Source: Flammeovirga sp. OC4 (GTDB lineage: Bacteria; Bacteroidota; Bacteroidia; Cytophagales; Flammeovirgaceae). Taken from it: DNA of 64,000 nucleotides. This document shows, piece after piece, positions 43,645 through 52,391 of this stretch. Position 1 is the stretch's first letter. Each line of letters opens with the position of its first letter. The stretch is from contig NZ_JTAM01000001.1 in assembly GCF_000812565.1 (NCBI RefSeq), forward strand, positions 186,001 through 250,000. Direction: 5' to 3'. The position numbers were made by a program, and so were the translations under genes. The notes beneath the pieces were generated by a model, which saw only the letters and a list, made by a program, of their open reading frames with translations, had not been told where the DNA came from and searched no databases.

Positions 43645-44970
43645 TTACACCAATTCCTCAGTGTATAATTCTTTATGTAATAAGTTTAATGCATTGTTTT
43701 TCTCGAAAGTAGGAATCAATACTGAGATATTACTCTTACTTCCTCCGTAAGAAATCATTCTTACAGGCAATGATCTTAATGCATTTACTACTGAAGATAC
43801 AATATTTGCGTTTTCTACTAGCATTTGTCCAACAACACAAACAATTGTCATATCTTTATCAACTTCCACTAAACCTAAAGATTGTAAATCTCTTACAATT
43901 TCTTCAAGATGTGTATCATTATCAATAGTTAAAGATACCGCTACCTCTGATGTTGTAATCATATCGATTGGAGTGCTGTACTTTTCAAACACTTCAAATA
44001 CTTGCTTCAAGAAACCATAAGCCATTAACATTCGGCTTGACTTGATTTTGATGGCTACAATACCATTTTTAGCAGCTACTGATTTTACTGGAATAGCATT
44101 ATCAGAAGTTGGTCCAATTAAAGTTCCAAAAGCTTTTGGAGCCATTGTATTCTTTAATCTAACAGGAATATCTTTTGTTTGAGCAGGTAATACAGCTAAT
44201 GGGTGAAGGATTTTAGCACCAAAGTAAGCAAGCTCTGCCGCTTCATCATAAGTTAACTGTTCTACTGCTTTTGTATTTTCAACGAAACGTGGGTCGTTAT
44301 TGTGCATACCGTCAATATCAGTCCAAATCTGAACTTCTTCAGCATTCACACAAGCACCAATAATTGTTGCTGTATAATCACTTCCTCCACGTTGTAAATT
44401 ATCAACTTTTTCAAATTCGTTCGTACAGATATAACCTTGCGTGATGAATAGAGTTTCGCCTTTATGCTGAGCAAGAGTTGCTTCCAATCTCTTTTCAATT
44501 TCAGGATATGCAGGCTCACCATTTTCAGATCTCATGAAATCAAGTGCTGGTAATAATACCGACTTCACTCCTTTTTCTGTAAGGTATAAATGCATTAATT
44601 TTGTTGAAATTAGTTCTCCTTGAGCGTGAATTTCTCTTTCTTGCTCTGTTGAGAATCCTTCAACACTGTAAGAATTTAACAAGTCATATTTTTCATCCAT
44701 CAGTGCGTGAGCTTCTTCTCTTGCTGCCTCACCTTCTAAAAGCTCATAGATGTGTTGATCATACTTTGGTTTGAAATCAGCAACTAACTTTTCAACTAAT
44801 GGCTTATCACCTGCATAATAGGCATCACAAATTCCTACTAACGCATTTGTAGTACCTGAAACAGCTGATAATACAACTATTTTAGGCTTCTCATCTACAA
44901 TTAGATTTGAAACTTGAACCATTCGTTCTGCTGAACCCACCGAAGTACCTCCAAACTTATAAACTAACAT
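43645..44970 (-). CDS. lysC: Aspartate kinase
   Basis: The 441-residue enzyme phosphorylates aspartate, the first step to lysine, threonine and methionine and, in diaminopimelate-containing bacteria, to cell-wall precursor. The amino-acid kinase domain starts at once with VYKFGGTSVGSAERM and includes FITQGYICTNEFEKVDNLQRGG-type substrate loop (about 175-196, ending in the conserved GGSDYTA) and EVQIWTDIDGMHNNDPR. Two ACT domains follow (about 295-440), which give feedback control by lysine or threonine. It is monofunctional: no homoserine dehydrogenase is fused. It has its own terminator and a 388-base upstream region shared with the divergent carbonic anhydrase gene. Confidence 0.93.
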   Translation of the reverse strand: MLVYKFGGTSVGSAERMVQVSNLIVDEKPKIVVLSAVSGTTNALVGICDAYYAGDKPLVEKLVADFKPKYDQHIYELLEGEAAREEAHALMDEKYDLLNSYSVEGFSTEQEREIHAQGELISTKLMHLYLTEKGVKSVLLPALDFMRSENGEPAYPEIEKRLEATLAQHKGETLFITQGYICTNEFEKVDNLQRGGSDYTATIIGACVNAEEVQIWTDIDGMHNNDPRFVENTKAVEQLTYDEAAELAYFGAKILHPLAVLPAQTKDIPVRLKNTMAPKAFGTLIGPTSDNAIPVKSVAAKNGIVAIKIKSSRMLMAYGFLKQVFEVFEKYSTPIDMITTSEVAVSLTIDNDTHLEEIVRDLQSLGLVEVDKDMTIVCVVGQMLVENANIVSSVVNALRSLPVRMISYGGSKSNISVLIPTFEKNNALNLLHKELYTEELV

Positions 44971-45358
44971 CGCACTAAAACTATTTTCTTTGTTAAATCC
45001 TTAATATTATGTTACAAATATGATCGAGCCTTTTTAGATCATGAAATTTAAACATGAAAAATACCTAAATTTCACAATGTGTTATATATAAAACAAAAGC
45101 TTTTCTACCTATAAAACATAATGAACTGAAAAATTTCAAATTCAACTACATATCATAAACGTTAATCTAGAGGCTTTAATACGAAAACATTTAAAGGAAT
45201 TCACAACTAAAAACATACATTATGTAATCTGCACTACCTCTATTCAATAATGATGATAATAATTACCTTCTTTCAGACTTCTCGGTCACTTCTTATTAGA
45301 TGTATTTAGAGGAAATTTGAAAAATATAATAAACTGTTAAAGTAACGTTCATTTTATT
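44971..45358. other. Divergent promoter region, 388 bases
   Basis: No reading frame of note. It lies between aspartate kinase (minus) and carbonic anhydrase (plus). I see no clear riboswitch, T-box or strong hairpin; in particular nothing like a lysine riboswitch precedes the kinase gene. AACGTTAAT near 45158 and AACGTTC near 45345 are the only repeated short words. Confidence 0.45.
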
Positions 45359-46135
45359 ATGAAATTTATACTAGCAAAAATTTGTGTTATCTATCTTACT
45401 TTCATTTCGATTTCATGTACTAACACAAAAACAAAAGAAGATAGTCACCATGGTGACACCATTGCATATACAGAGGCTGAATGCGACTTTGGAGATATAC
45501 AATCCCCAATTAATATTCTTTCACAAAGAACGAAAGGAATAATCAAGTCGAGAATCAATATCGAAGCTCATTGTAATGCTGTTGAAAACAAAGGTCATAC
45601 AGTACAAATTGATTTTGATAGTACATCAAAGTTAACTTTTGGAGATGATAGATATAGTTTTAAACAACTGCACTTCCATACACCTTCTGAACATCAGATT
45701 GATGGTATTACCTACCCAATGGAAATGCATATGGTGAATGTTTTAGACAATGATGAGTCTGAAAAACCTCACTTCTTAGTAATCGGTGTTTTATTTAAAA
45801 TGGGAAAAGAGAATGCGTTCTTAAATGAGTTCCTTAATAAAATACCAAGAGATCACGAAGGTCTAGTAAAGGTAAATGAAGCGGAAGTAAATCTTGAAGA
45901 TTTATTTGGAAGCTATGATTGTGAGGAAATGAAACATTATTTCCATTACAACGGATCTTTGACTACACCACCTTTTACTGAAACAGTATCATGGCACGTA
46001 AACCAAGTGATCTTTGAGGCTTCTGAAGAACAGATCAAAATAATGAATAAGATTGAAGGTAATAATGCGAGACATATTCAAGACCTTAAAGGTAGATATG
46101 TAGAAAAAGAAGATCTTTATGTTTCTTCAAAATAG
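45359..46135 (+). CDS. Alpha-carbonic anhydrase lipoprotein
   Basis: The 258-residue protein hydrates CO2 to bicarbonate. It has a lipoprotein signal (IYLTFISISC, lipidated Cys20). The alpha-class motifs are present: QSPINI, NKGHTVQIDF (His in the place of the proton-shuttle His64), FKQLHFHTPSEH with two zinc His, and MEMHMV with the third. LTTPPFTETVSWHV closes the active site. The usual N-terminal W-x-Y-x-G...W segment is absent; the mature protein passes almost directly to CDFGDIQSPI. It should sit on a membrane facing the periplasm or outside. The gene is single and ends at a terminator. Confidence 0.92.
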   Translation: MKFILAKICVIYLTFISISCTNTKTKEDSHHGDTIAYTEAECDFGDIQSPINILSQRTKGIIKSRINIEAHCNAVENKGHTVQIDFDSTSKLTFGDDRYSFKQLHFHTPSEHQIDGITYPMEMHMVNVLDNDESEKPHFLVIGVLFKMGKENAFLNEFLNKIPRDHEGLVKVNEAEVNLEDLFGSYDCEEMKHYFHYNGSLTTPPFTETVSWHVNQVIFEASEEQIKIMNKIEGNNARHIQDLKGRYVEKEDLYVSSK

Positions 46136-46217
46136 AGCATTAAGTACCCGTTAAAGTGGACTACCCCATCTTTAACTCAATACTTATAAAATATAGACAT
46201 AGTATGATAATGAAATG

Positions 46218-46247
46218 AAGGTGATCTTTTGAAGGTCACCTTTTTTT
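46218..46247 (+). terminator. Rho-independent terminator after the carbonic anhydrase gene
   Basis: AAGGTGA (46218-46224) pairs with TCACCTT (46236-46242), followed by a T-run to 46247. It lies about 80 bases past the stop codon. Confidence 0.8.
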
Positions 46248-46359
46248 GTAAGTTCAAATTCAAAATTATCTAATACTAACTCTATTTATTATTTTGCGAT
46301 TACTTCCTTTAAAAAACTTTCAATAGAACCTCTATTAATACGTTTTTTAGCGTTGTACT

Positions 46360-46367
46360 TAAATTTG
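46360..46367 (+). promoter_or_regulatory. Possible Bacteroidota -7 promoter box (TAAATTTG)
   Basis: TAAATTTG fits the Bacteroidota -7 consensus TAnnTTTG and lies 25 bases before the start of the sigma-54 activator gene. No good -33 TTTG is seen at the proper distance. Confidence 0.3.
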
Positions 46368-46392
46368 TAATTCATCATTGATCAAAATAAAA

Positions 46393-47688
46393 ATGAATTC
46401 TGTACTTCTCAGCAACAATACAAATTATTACGATTTAATTCTCCCTTTTTTGCCCAAGTTGGAGATTTACACCAATGTAGAAGACCTTAATAAAGATGAG
46501 AATGTAGAAATCTTAATTATTGATGAAGAAGTGATTTTATACCACTTGGAGAAAAACCTGAAATTTATTAAAAACAACTTCCAACAAACATTAAAATATA
46601 TTATTTCAAGAAAAAATTGTATTCAAAATTTAGAACTCTACAATTTTAATGAAATACCTCACTATATCTTACATGATGAAAATTTTGAAGACAGGATTAA
46701 GAAATATTTTTCATCCATCAATATCAATACCGACAAAAACAATTTTACTTTTTCAGATTTAATAAAGGGAAATTCTCCAGTGGTACAGAAAGTCTTTCAA
46801 TTAATGAAAAAAGCTTCTACCAGTAAAATCACTGTGAACATTACAGGAGAGACCGGAACGGGTAAAGAACTTGTAGCACGATCAATTCACGAAAATTCTC
46901 AACGAAGGGACAAAAAGATGGTAGCTGTTAACATTGCGTCTATTCCAAAAGACCTAATTGAAAGTGAACTATTTGGTTATGAGCAAGGTGCATTTACTGG
47001 AGCAACTCAACAAAGATTAGGTAAGTTTGAGGAAGCCAAGGGAGGCACTTTATTTTTGGACGAAATCGGCGAACTTCCTCTAGATCTTCAAACAAAACTT
47101 CTAAGAGTCCTACAAGAAGGAGAATTAACTCGGCTTGGAGGGAATGAGGTCATCAAAACAGATATCCGTTTAATCACTGCTACTCATAGAGACTTGTATT
47201 CGGAAGTCGGAAATAATACGTTTAGAGAAGATTTATATTACAGAATTTTGGGTCTACCCGTTCATCTTCCACCACTTCGTGAAAGAAAAGAAGATATTGA
47301 GGAACTGACAGACAATTTCCTATCAATTGTTTGTAAGGAAAACAACATCAAACCACAGAAGAAATTAGGGAATAGTGCACTCAAAAAATTACTCAACTAT
47401 AACTTCCCAGGAAACATTAGACAGTTAAAGGCCATCATTGATTTAAGTGTAGTGCTATCCTCTAATTATGTGATAAGTGCAAGTGATATATTAATTGAAG
47501 ACCAAAAAAATGACATTAATTTACTGGAAAAAGAGCGAACTTTAGAAGAATATAACATTGAGATCATAGAACACTTTTTGAAAAAGTACTCAGGAAAGGT
47601 GAACTTTGTAGCAGATAAACTTGTCATGAGCAAGTCAAAAATTTACAAGTGGATTGCTGAAGGCAAATTGACAAAACCAAAAACCTAA
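46393..47688 (+). CDS. Sigma-54-dependent transcriptional activator with divergent receiver-like N-terminus
   Basis: With the ATG start the protein has 431 residues; five codons upstream a TTG is possible. Residues 1-110 have the length and strand pattern of a receiver (ILIIDEEVI at 40-48) but lack the N-terminal acidic pair and the conserved Lys, so phosphorylation is doubtful. The AAA+ domain (about 122-345) is intact: Walker A GETGTGKE (152-159), GAFTGA (199-204) for contacting sigma-54, Walker B LFLDEIGE (220-227) and FREDLYYRI. A Fis-type HTH closes the protein (NFVADKLVMSKSKIYKWI). The Hpt gene follows after 11 bases, implying shared transcription and a phosphorelay link. Targets are unknown. 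Confidence 0.9.
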   Translation: MNSVLLSNNTNYYDLILPFLPKLEIYTNVEDLNKDENVEILIIDEEVILYHLEKNLKFIKNNFQQTLKYIISRKNCIQNLELYNFNEIPHYILHDENFEDRIKKYFSSININTDKNNFTFSDLIKGNSPVVQKVFQLMKKASTSKITVNITGETGTGKELVARSIHENSQRRDKKMVAVNIASIPKDLIESELFGYEQGAFTGATQQRLGKFEEAKGGTLFLDEIGELPLDLQTKLLRVLQEGELTRLGGNEVIKTDIRLITATHRDLYSEVGNNTFREDLYYRILGLPVHLPPLRERKEDIEELTDNFLSIVCKENNIKPQKKLGNSALKKLLNYNFPGNIRQLKAIIDLSVVLSSNYVISASDILIEDQKNDINLLEKERTLEEYNIEIIEHFLKKYSGKVNFVADKLVMSKSKIYKWIAEGKLTKPKT

Positions 47689-47699
47689 ATTTTATACGT

Positions 47700-48062
47700 A
47701 TGAGTACAGTCCAAAATACACAACTATATAACCTTTCACAATTAGAAATGCTTTCAAGAGGTGACCAAGGATTTGTCGACAAAATGTTGAATTCATTTAT
47801 GGGCAATCTTAAAGATGGCATCAAAGAAATAACAGACGCTTATCGTTTACATGATTGGAACACTATCGGGAAAGTAGCACATAAGTTAAAACCTTCCATG
47901 TTGGTTTTAGGAGTAACAAGTTTAAAGGAAACTATCATCTACTTAGAGCAAAATCAGAAAACAGAAAATATTGATGAAAAGGAAATCAGCAGTAAAGTGG
48001 AAGGTTTTCTTGAAAAATGCGGCATTTTGTTAATGCAGATTCAACAAATTTCCAATAATTGA
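47700..48062 (+). CDS. Hpt domain histidine phosphotransfer protein
   Basis: The 120-residue protein consists almost only of an Hpt four-helix bundle. The phosphorylatable histidine is His61 in KVAHKLKPSMLVLG, matching the family pattern A-H-x-L-K-x-S/P. No other domain is present. Such proteins pass phosphate between receivers in a multistep relay. It follows the sigma-54 activator by 11 bases, so the two are very probably one operon. The partner kinase is not in this position; the activator's own receiver-like domain looks unable to accept phosphate, so the real partner may be elsewhere. Confidence 0.88.
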   Translation: MSTVQNTQLYNLSQLEMLSRGDQGFVDKMLNSFMGNLKDGIKEITDAYRLHDWNTIGKVAHKLKPSMLVLGVTSLKETIIYLEQNQKTENIDEKEISSKVEGFLEKCGILLMQIQQISNN

Positions 48063-48106
48063 GAAAAAAACTGACATCAGTCACTTAGAGGGTAAAAGTA
48101 TCTATC

Positions 48107-48114
48107 TATTTTTG
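48107..48114 (+). promoter_or_regulatory. Possible -7 promoter box (TATTTTTG) before ridA
   Basis: TATTTTTG fits TAnnTTTG and lies 31 bases before the RidA start codon. No -33 box is obvious. Confidence 0.3.
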
Positions 48115-48145
48115 CAGGGTAAAACGAAAAATTAAATTTACTCTA

Positions 48146-48526
48146 ATGAAACAAGTTATTTTTAGTGAACTTGCCCCTTCACCACTAGGGCCCTATTCTC
48201 AAGCTATTTTAACGAATGATACACTATATGTATCAGGCCAAATTGGCATCAACCAGTCTACTGGAGAGTTTGTATCTGATTCGATCGAAAATGAAACACA
48301 CCAAGTCATGAAGAACCTTGGTTACATTTTACAAGAGGTGGGATTGACTTATGAGAATGTAGTCAAATGTAGTATCTTTGTAAGAGATATGAATGACTTT
48401 GCGAGGATAAATGAAGTATATGCTACTTACTTCAATGAAGAAACTGCTCCAGCAAGAGAGACAGTTCAAGTAGCACGTCTTCCTAAAGATGTAGGTATTG
48501 AGATCTCTTGCATCGCTATTAAATAA
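48146..48526 (+). CDS. ridA: RidA family reactive imine/enamine deaminase
   Basis: The 126-residue protein belongs to the RidA/YjgF family, cytoplasmic trimers that hydrolyse reactive imines and enamines made by PLP enzymes. Conserved features are PSPLGPYSQAI (14-24 region), YVSGQIGIN, NVVKCSIFVRDMNDFA and the active-site Arg in APARETVQVARLP followed by VGIEISCIAI. Length is normal. It is a single gene; a -7-like box lies upstream and a hairpin without T-tract downstream. Confidence 0.93.
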   Translation: MKQVIFSELAPSPLGPYSQAILTNDTLYVSGQIGINQSTGEFVSDSIENETHQVMKNLGYILQEVGLTYENVVKCSIFVRDMNDFARINEVYATYFNEETAPARETVQVARLPKDVGIEISCIAIK

Positions 48527-48637
48527 GCAATAAGAAACTATGTTCTATAGAATGTTTTTATCAAATGTTAGCTATAATTCTAGCATTAGTATTAATTCAC
48601 AATTTATTGAAACATAGAACTTGAAAATACGTGCATA

Positions 48638-48673
48638 AATAGAGATCTTTTCACGAATAGGAGGATCTCTATT
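48638..48673. other. Stem-loop upstream of pta
   Basis: AATAGAGATC (48638-48647) pairs perfectly with GATCTCTATT (48664-48673) across a 16-base loop. No T-run follows, and it ends 48 bases before the pta start codon. It could be a weak terminator of ridA or a leader structure of pta. Confidence 0.5.
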
Positions 48674-48720
48674 ATCATTTATCTCCTACGCATATAAAAT
48701 CAACCACCATTACAAATCAA

Positions 48721-50811
48721 ATGACAAATTCGATTTACATCAGTACTGCCGAGCCCAATAGTGGCAAAGCCTTAGTTGCCTTGGGTATTCTTGAGAACTC
48801 ATTACGTAAAAGTTCTAAAGTAGGGTTCTTCAAACCTGTAATTGGAGACTTCAATTCAGGAAAAGAAGACGAACATATTTCTTTGGTTATCGAGCATTTC
48901 GGTTTAGACCAAACACACGAAGAAGCATATGGCCTTACTTTAAAAAGAGCAAATGAGCTCATCTCTCAAGGCAAAAAAGATGAGATGCTTGAAATCGTAA
49001 TCGATAAATACAAAAAATTAGAAGAGCGTTTCGACTTTATTCTAATTGAAAGTAGTGATTATAAAAATAGTATTACATTAGAACATAGCTTAAACATTGA
49101 GTTTGCGAAAAACTTAGCCACGCCTGTTCTAATTCTTACAAATGCTCACAAGAAAACGCTAGAAGACTGCTCTGATTCATTAAGAGTAGCAATTGACGAA
49201 TTCAAGTCAAACGACTGCCAAGTAATTGGTGCTATTGTCAATAGAGTAAACCCTGATATTGTCACTGAAGTACATACTGGGTTAGCGGAAAAATTTGCTA
49301 GCAAAAAAATGCTTTTATCAACTATTCCTGCTGATGAAAGAATTTCTAGTCCTACCATTAGAGACATTGCCGAGCACTTAGATGCTAAAGTTTTATACGG
49401 TGTAAGAAATCTTGATGTATTGGTTGACAATATGACAATTGCTGCCATGCAAATGCAAAACTTCTTACCAAAAATTAAAGATAATTCTTTGGTAATGACA
49501 CCTGGTGATAGAGGTGACATTGTTTTAGGTACACTTTCAGCACACAGATCTCAAAATTATCCAAATATTGCTGGTCTACTTTTAACAACAGGATTGGAGC
49601 CTGATGAGTCGATCAAAAGAGTAATTGAAGGTATGAAAGATATGTTCCCTGTATTATCAGTAAAAGAGAACACTTATCATACTGCCAACTCTGCTGCTGA
49701 TGTTACAGCTTCAATGAGAGCAAATGACTTAACTCGTATTGCATATGCAAAAGAGCTTTTTGAACAACATGTTGACTCAAAAATGCTAGAAGAGTTATTG
49801 AGCACTGTGAAGATTGATGGTATGACACCAAAAATGTTCCAGTATACGCTTACCCAACGTGCTAAAAAGAAGAAAGCGAAGATTGTATTACCTGAAGGTA
49901 ATGATCCTAGAATTCTTGAAGCAACTGCAATTCTTGCAACACAAGATATTGTTGATATTGTATTATTAGGTAAAAAGGATGAGTTAGTTGATATTGCTAG
50001 AAAAAATGCCATCAACCTTGACTTTGATCTAGTGGAAGTGATCAATCCTGTTGAATACTCAAAATTCAATGAGTATGTAAATACACTTTATGAATTAAGA
50101 AAGCATAAGGGTATGAACCTAGATATGGCTACAGATGCGATGTCTGACGTTTCTTACTTTGGTACTATGATGGTTCAAATGGGTGATGCACAAGGTATGG
50201 TATCAGGTGCAGTACATACAACAGCCGCTACGATCCGTCCAGCATTACAAGTAATCAAAACTAAGCCAGGAACATCAGTAGTTTCTTCAGTATTCTTTAT
50301 GAGTTTACCTGACAGAGTATTAGTATACGGTGACTGTGCTGTAAACCCTAACCCGAACTCTGATCAGTTGGCAGAAATTGCACTTTCTTCTGCTGAAACA
50401 GCAATCGCTTTTGGTATTGAACCAAAGATTGCCATGCTTTCATACTCTTCAGGATCTTCAGGATCAGGTGAGGAAGTAGAGAAAGTACGTAAAGCAACAG
50501 AAATTGCAAAAGCAAAACGTCCAGACTTAAAAATCGAAGGTCCTATCCAATACGATGCTGCAGTTGACGCAACTGTTGGTCAGAAAAAGATGCCAGGATC
50601 TGAAGTAGCTGGTCAAGCTAACGTATTGATCTTCCCTGACTTGAACACTGGTAATAACACTTACAAAGCGGTTCAAAGAGAAACTGGTGCACTAGCAATC
50701 GGTCCTGTACTTCAAGGTTTAAATAAGCCAGTAAACGATTTAAGTAGAGGTTGTTTAGTAGAGGATATCTTGAACACAGTGATTATCACAGCGATCCAAG
50801 GTATTCAGTAG
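48721..50811 (+). CDS. pta: Phosphate acetyltransferase
   Basis: The 696-residue enzyme interconverts acetyl-CoA and acetyl phosphate. It is the long, two-part form: an N-terminal P-loop-like/BioD-like domain (STAEPNSGKALVALGILE near residue 4-22), a DRTGG domain (about 215-320) and the C-terminal catalytic PTA domain (about 365-692), with AKIVLPEGNDPRILEA, GMVSGAVHTTAATIRPALQ and MLSYSSGSSGSGEEVEKV. The regulatory N-terminal region is typical of enzymes controlled by NADH or pyruvate. The acetate kinase gene follows on the same strand after a strong terminator, and together they form the acetate overflow/ATP-generating route. Confidence 0.96.
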   Translation: MTNSIYISTAEPNSGKALVALGILENSLRKSSKVGFFKPVIGDFNSGKEDEHISLVIEHFGLDQTHEEAYGLTLKRANELISQGKKDEMLEIVIDKYKKLEERFDFILIESSDYKNSITLEHSLNIEFAKNLATPVLILTNAHKKTLEDCSDSLRVAIDEFKSNDCQVIGAIVNRVNPDIVTEVHTGLAEKFASKKMLLSTIPADERISSPTIRDIAEHLDAKVLYGVRNLDVLVDNMTIAAMQMQNFLPKIKDNSLVMTPGDRGDIVLGTLSAHRSQNYPNIAGLLLTTGLEPDESIKRVIEGMKDMFPVLSVKENTYHTANSAADVTASMRANDLTRIAYAKELFEQHVDSKMLEELLSTVKIDGMTPKMFQYTLTQRAKKKKAKIVLPEGNDPRILEATAILATQDIVDIVLLGKKDELVDIARKNAINLDFDLVEVINPVEYSKFNEYVNTLYELRKHKGMNLDMATDAMSDVSYFGTMMVQMGDAQGMVSGAVHTTAATIRPALQVIKTKPGTSVVSSVFFMSLPDRVLVYGDCAVNPNPNSDQLAEIALSSAETAIAFGIEPKIAMLSYSSGSSGSGEEVEKVRKATEIAKAKRPDLKIEGPIQYDAAVDATVGQKKMPGSEVAGQANVLIFPDLNTGNNTYKAVQRETGALAIGPVLQGLNKPVNDLSRGCLVEDILNTVIITAIQGIQ

Positions 50812-50838
50812 TAAACAAATATTAATAATAATACTTAT

Positions 50839-50880
50839 TAAGAATACCCTTTACAGACTGTAAAGGGTATTCTTATTATT
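50839..50880 (+). terminator. Very stable hairpin between pta and ackA
   Basis: A perfect 17-bp stem (50839-50855 with 50859-50875; core AGAATACCCTTTACA) closes a 3-base GAC loop and is followed by TTATTTTG. It lies about 30 bases after pta and 45 before ackA. It would end most pta transcripts, or set the ratio of the two genes. Confidence 0.75.
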
Positions 50881-50920
50881 TTGCAAAAAATTATAATTTA
50901 TAAATACTTCATACATTTCA

Positions 50921-52129
50921 ATGAAAATTCTTGTAATCAACGCAGGTAGTTCTTCTTTAAAATACCAATTGTTCGAGATGGAAGGTGAACAAGTTCTTTG
51001 CTCGGGTATTGTAGAAAGAATTGGTTTAGAAAATGGTATTATCACGCACAAAACTTTTGATGCAGAGGGTAATGCTTCTAAAACAAAACTTGAGCTTCCT
51101 ATTCCAAATCATAATGTTGGTCTTAATGAGGTAGTAAACCTACTAACTGACTCAGACAATGGAGTGATTCAAAATACAGATGATATCCAAGCAGTTGGTC
51201 ATAGAGTAGTTCATGGTGGTGAGTTCTTCAACAAAACAACACTTATTAATGAGGATGTTGAAGCTAAAATCAAGGAGTGTTTCCAACTTGCACCTCTTCA
51301 TAACCCTGCCAACTTACAAGGTATTTTAGATTGTACTAAAATCTTTGCTAAAGCAAAACAAGTGGCTGTATTTGATACTGCATTCCACCAAACAATGCCT
51401 GCTAAATCATACAGATATGCTATTCCTACAGAATTGTATGAAAACAATGGTATTCGTGTTTATGGCATGCACGGTACTTCTCACAAATATGTTTCTGAGC
51501 AAACTATCAAATATTTAGGTCTTGAAGGAAAAGATTCTAAAGTTATCACAGTACACTTAGGAAACGGTTGTTCTATGGCAGCTGTAAGAAACGGTGAGTG
51601 TATTGATACTTCAATGGGCTTCTCTCCTCTTGATGGTTTAATGATGGGTACTCGTTCTGGTGACATCGATCCTGCTGTAGTTTTCTACTTAATGGATAAG
51701 TTAGAAATGAAATCAGAGGAAGTATACGAACTATTAAACAAAAAATCAGGTATGTTAGGTGTGACTGGCGACAGTGACATGAGAGATATCGAAGAAAGAT
51801 TTAACGCTGGTGATGAAGTAGCGATTCTTGCTCTTCACATGTACACTTACAGAATCAAGAAATACATTGGTGCTTATATGGCTGCTTTAAACGGTGCTGA
51901 CGCTATTGTATTTACTGCAGGTGTAGGTGAAAATGACCACGGAGTACGTCTTTTAGCAGCCAACGAATTAGAGCACTTAGGTGTTGTAGTCGATGAGGCT
52001 AAGAACCATAAATTAAGAGCTTCTGACATTGAAGAAATTCAAGGTGCAGATTCTAAAGTGAAGGTATTAGTTGTACCTACAAACGAAGAATTAGAAATTG
52101 CTCAACAAACTTTAGAGGTGATTGGTTAA
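50921..52129 (+). CDS. ackA: Acetate kinase
   Basis: The 402-residue enzyme makes ATP and acetate from acetyl phosphate and ADP, in the cytoplasm. All signatures are present: LVINAGSSSLKYQLFEM at the N-terminus, AVGHRVVHGGE, VFDTAFHQTMP, YGMHGTSHKYV, TVHLGNGCSMAAV and FTAGVGEND. Length equals that of typical AckA. It follows pta by about 110 bases with a terminator hairpin between, and it is followed by its own strong terminator. Confidence 0.97.
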   Translation: MKILVINAGSSSLKYQLFEMEGEQVLCSGIVERIGLENGIITHKTFDAEGNASKTKLELPIPNHNVGLNEVVNLLTDSDNGVIQNTDDIQAVGHRVVHGGEFFNKTTLINEDVEAKIKECFQLAPLHNPANLQGILDCTKIFAKAKQVAVFDTAFHQTMPAKSYRYAIPTELYENNGIRVYGMHGTSHKYVSEQTIKYLGLEGKDSKVITVHLGNGCSMAAVRNGECIDTSMGFSPLDGLMMGTRSGDIDPAVVFYLMDKLEMKSEEVYELLNKKSGMLGVTGDSDMRDIEERFNAGDEVAILALHMYTYRIKKYIGAYMAALNGADAIVFTAGVGENDHGVRLLAANELEHLGVVVDEAKNHKLRASDIEEIQGADSKVKVLVVPTNEELEIAQQTLEVIG

Positions 52130-52145
52130 TCAACTTTATTGACAT

Positions 52146-52183
52146 AAAAAATCCCATACCAACAAACTGGTATGGGATTTTTT
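52146..52183. terminator. Bidirectional terminator after ackA
   Basis: A 16-bp perfect stem (52146-52161 with 52168-52183, core TCCCATACCA) is flanked by A and T runs on either side. It ends ackA on the plus strand. The same structure could stop minus-strand readthrough from the gene at 52.4-52.9 kb. Confidence 0.9.
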
Positions 52184-52192
52184 TTTGAAAAA

Positions 52193-52218
52193 CCGTAATT
52201 CCAATGATGAAATTACGG
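52193..52218. other. Small hairpin downstream of ackA
   Basis: CCGTAATT (52193-52200) pairs with AATTACGG (52211-52218) around a 10-base loop. It lies just after the ackA terminator in a 260-base non-coding stretch. No T-run follows on the plus strand. Function unknown. Confidence 0.35.
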
Positions 52219-52391
52219 CCGATAATTAGGTTTTAACAGGAAGTTTCGTCTTCATTTAACGATGTTTGTTCATCCTTATAAACCTAAGTACGGCGTTTTT
52301 ATACTCTAGTTAAACCAGCTTTACACTTGTTTTGACAAGTTTACAAAAGAATAACATAGATGTTAGTTTATTAACAAGTTCTAAAGGCATT

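Noticed and set aside
43469-43750. 93-codon plus-strand frame overlapping the end of aspartate kinase
   Set aside because: It runs through the kinase terminator hairpin and into the antisense of the kinase gene, with no family-like sequence.
44971-45358. Lysine riboswitch or leader before aspartate kinase
   Set aside because: No conserved stems or terminator/antiterminator structure could be found on the minus strand.
49146-49520. 124-codon minus-strand frame inside pta
   Set aside because: Fully antisense to a clear, conserved gene.
49677-50069. 130-codon minus-strand frame inside pta
   Set aside because: Fully antisense to pta, composed of low-complexity Ser/Leu-rich sequence.
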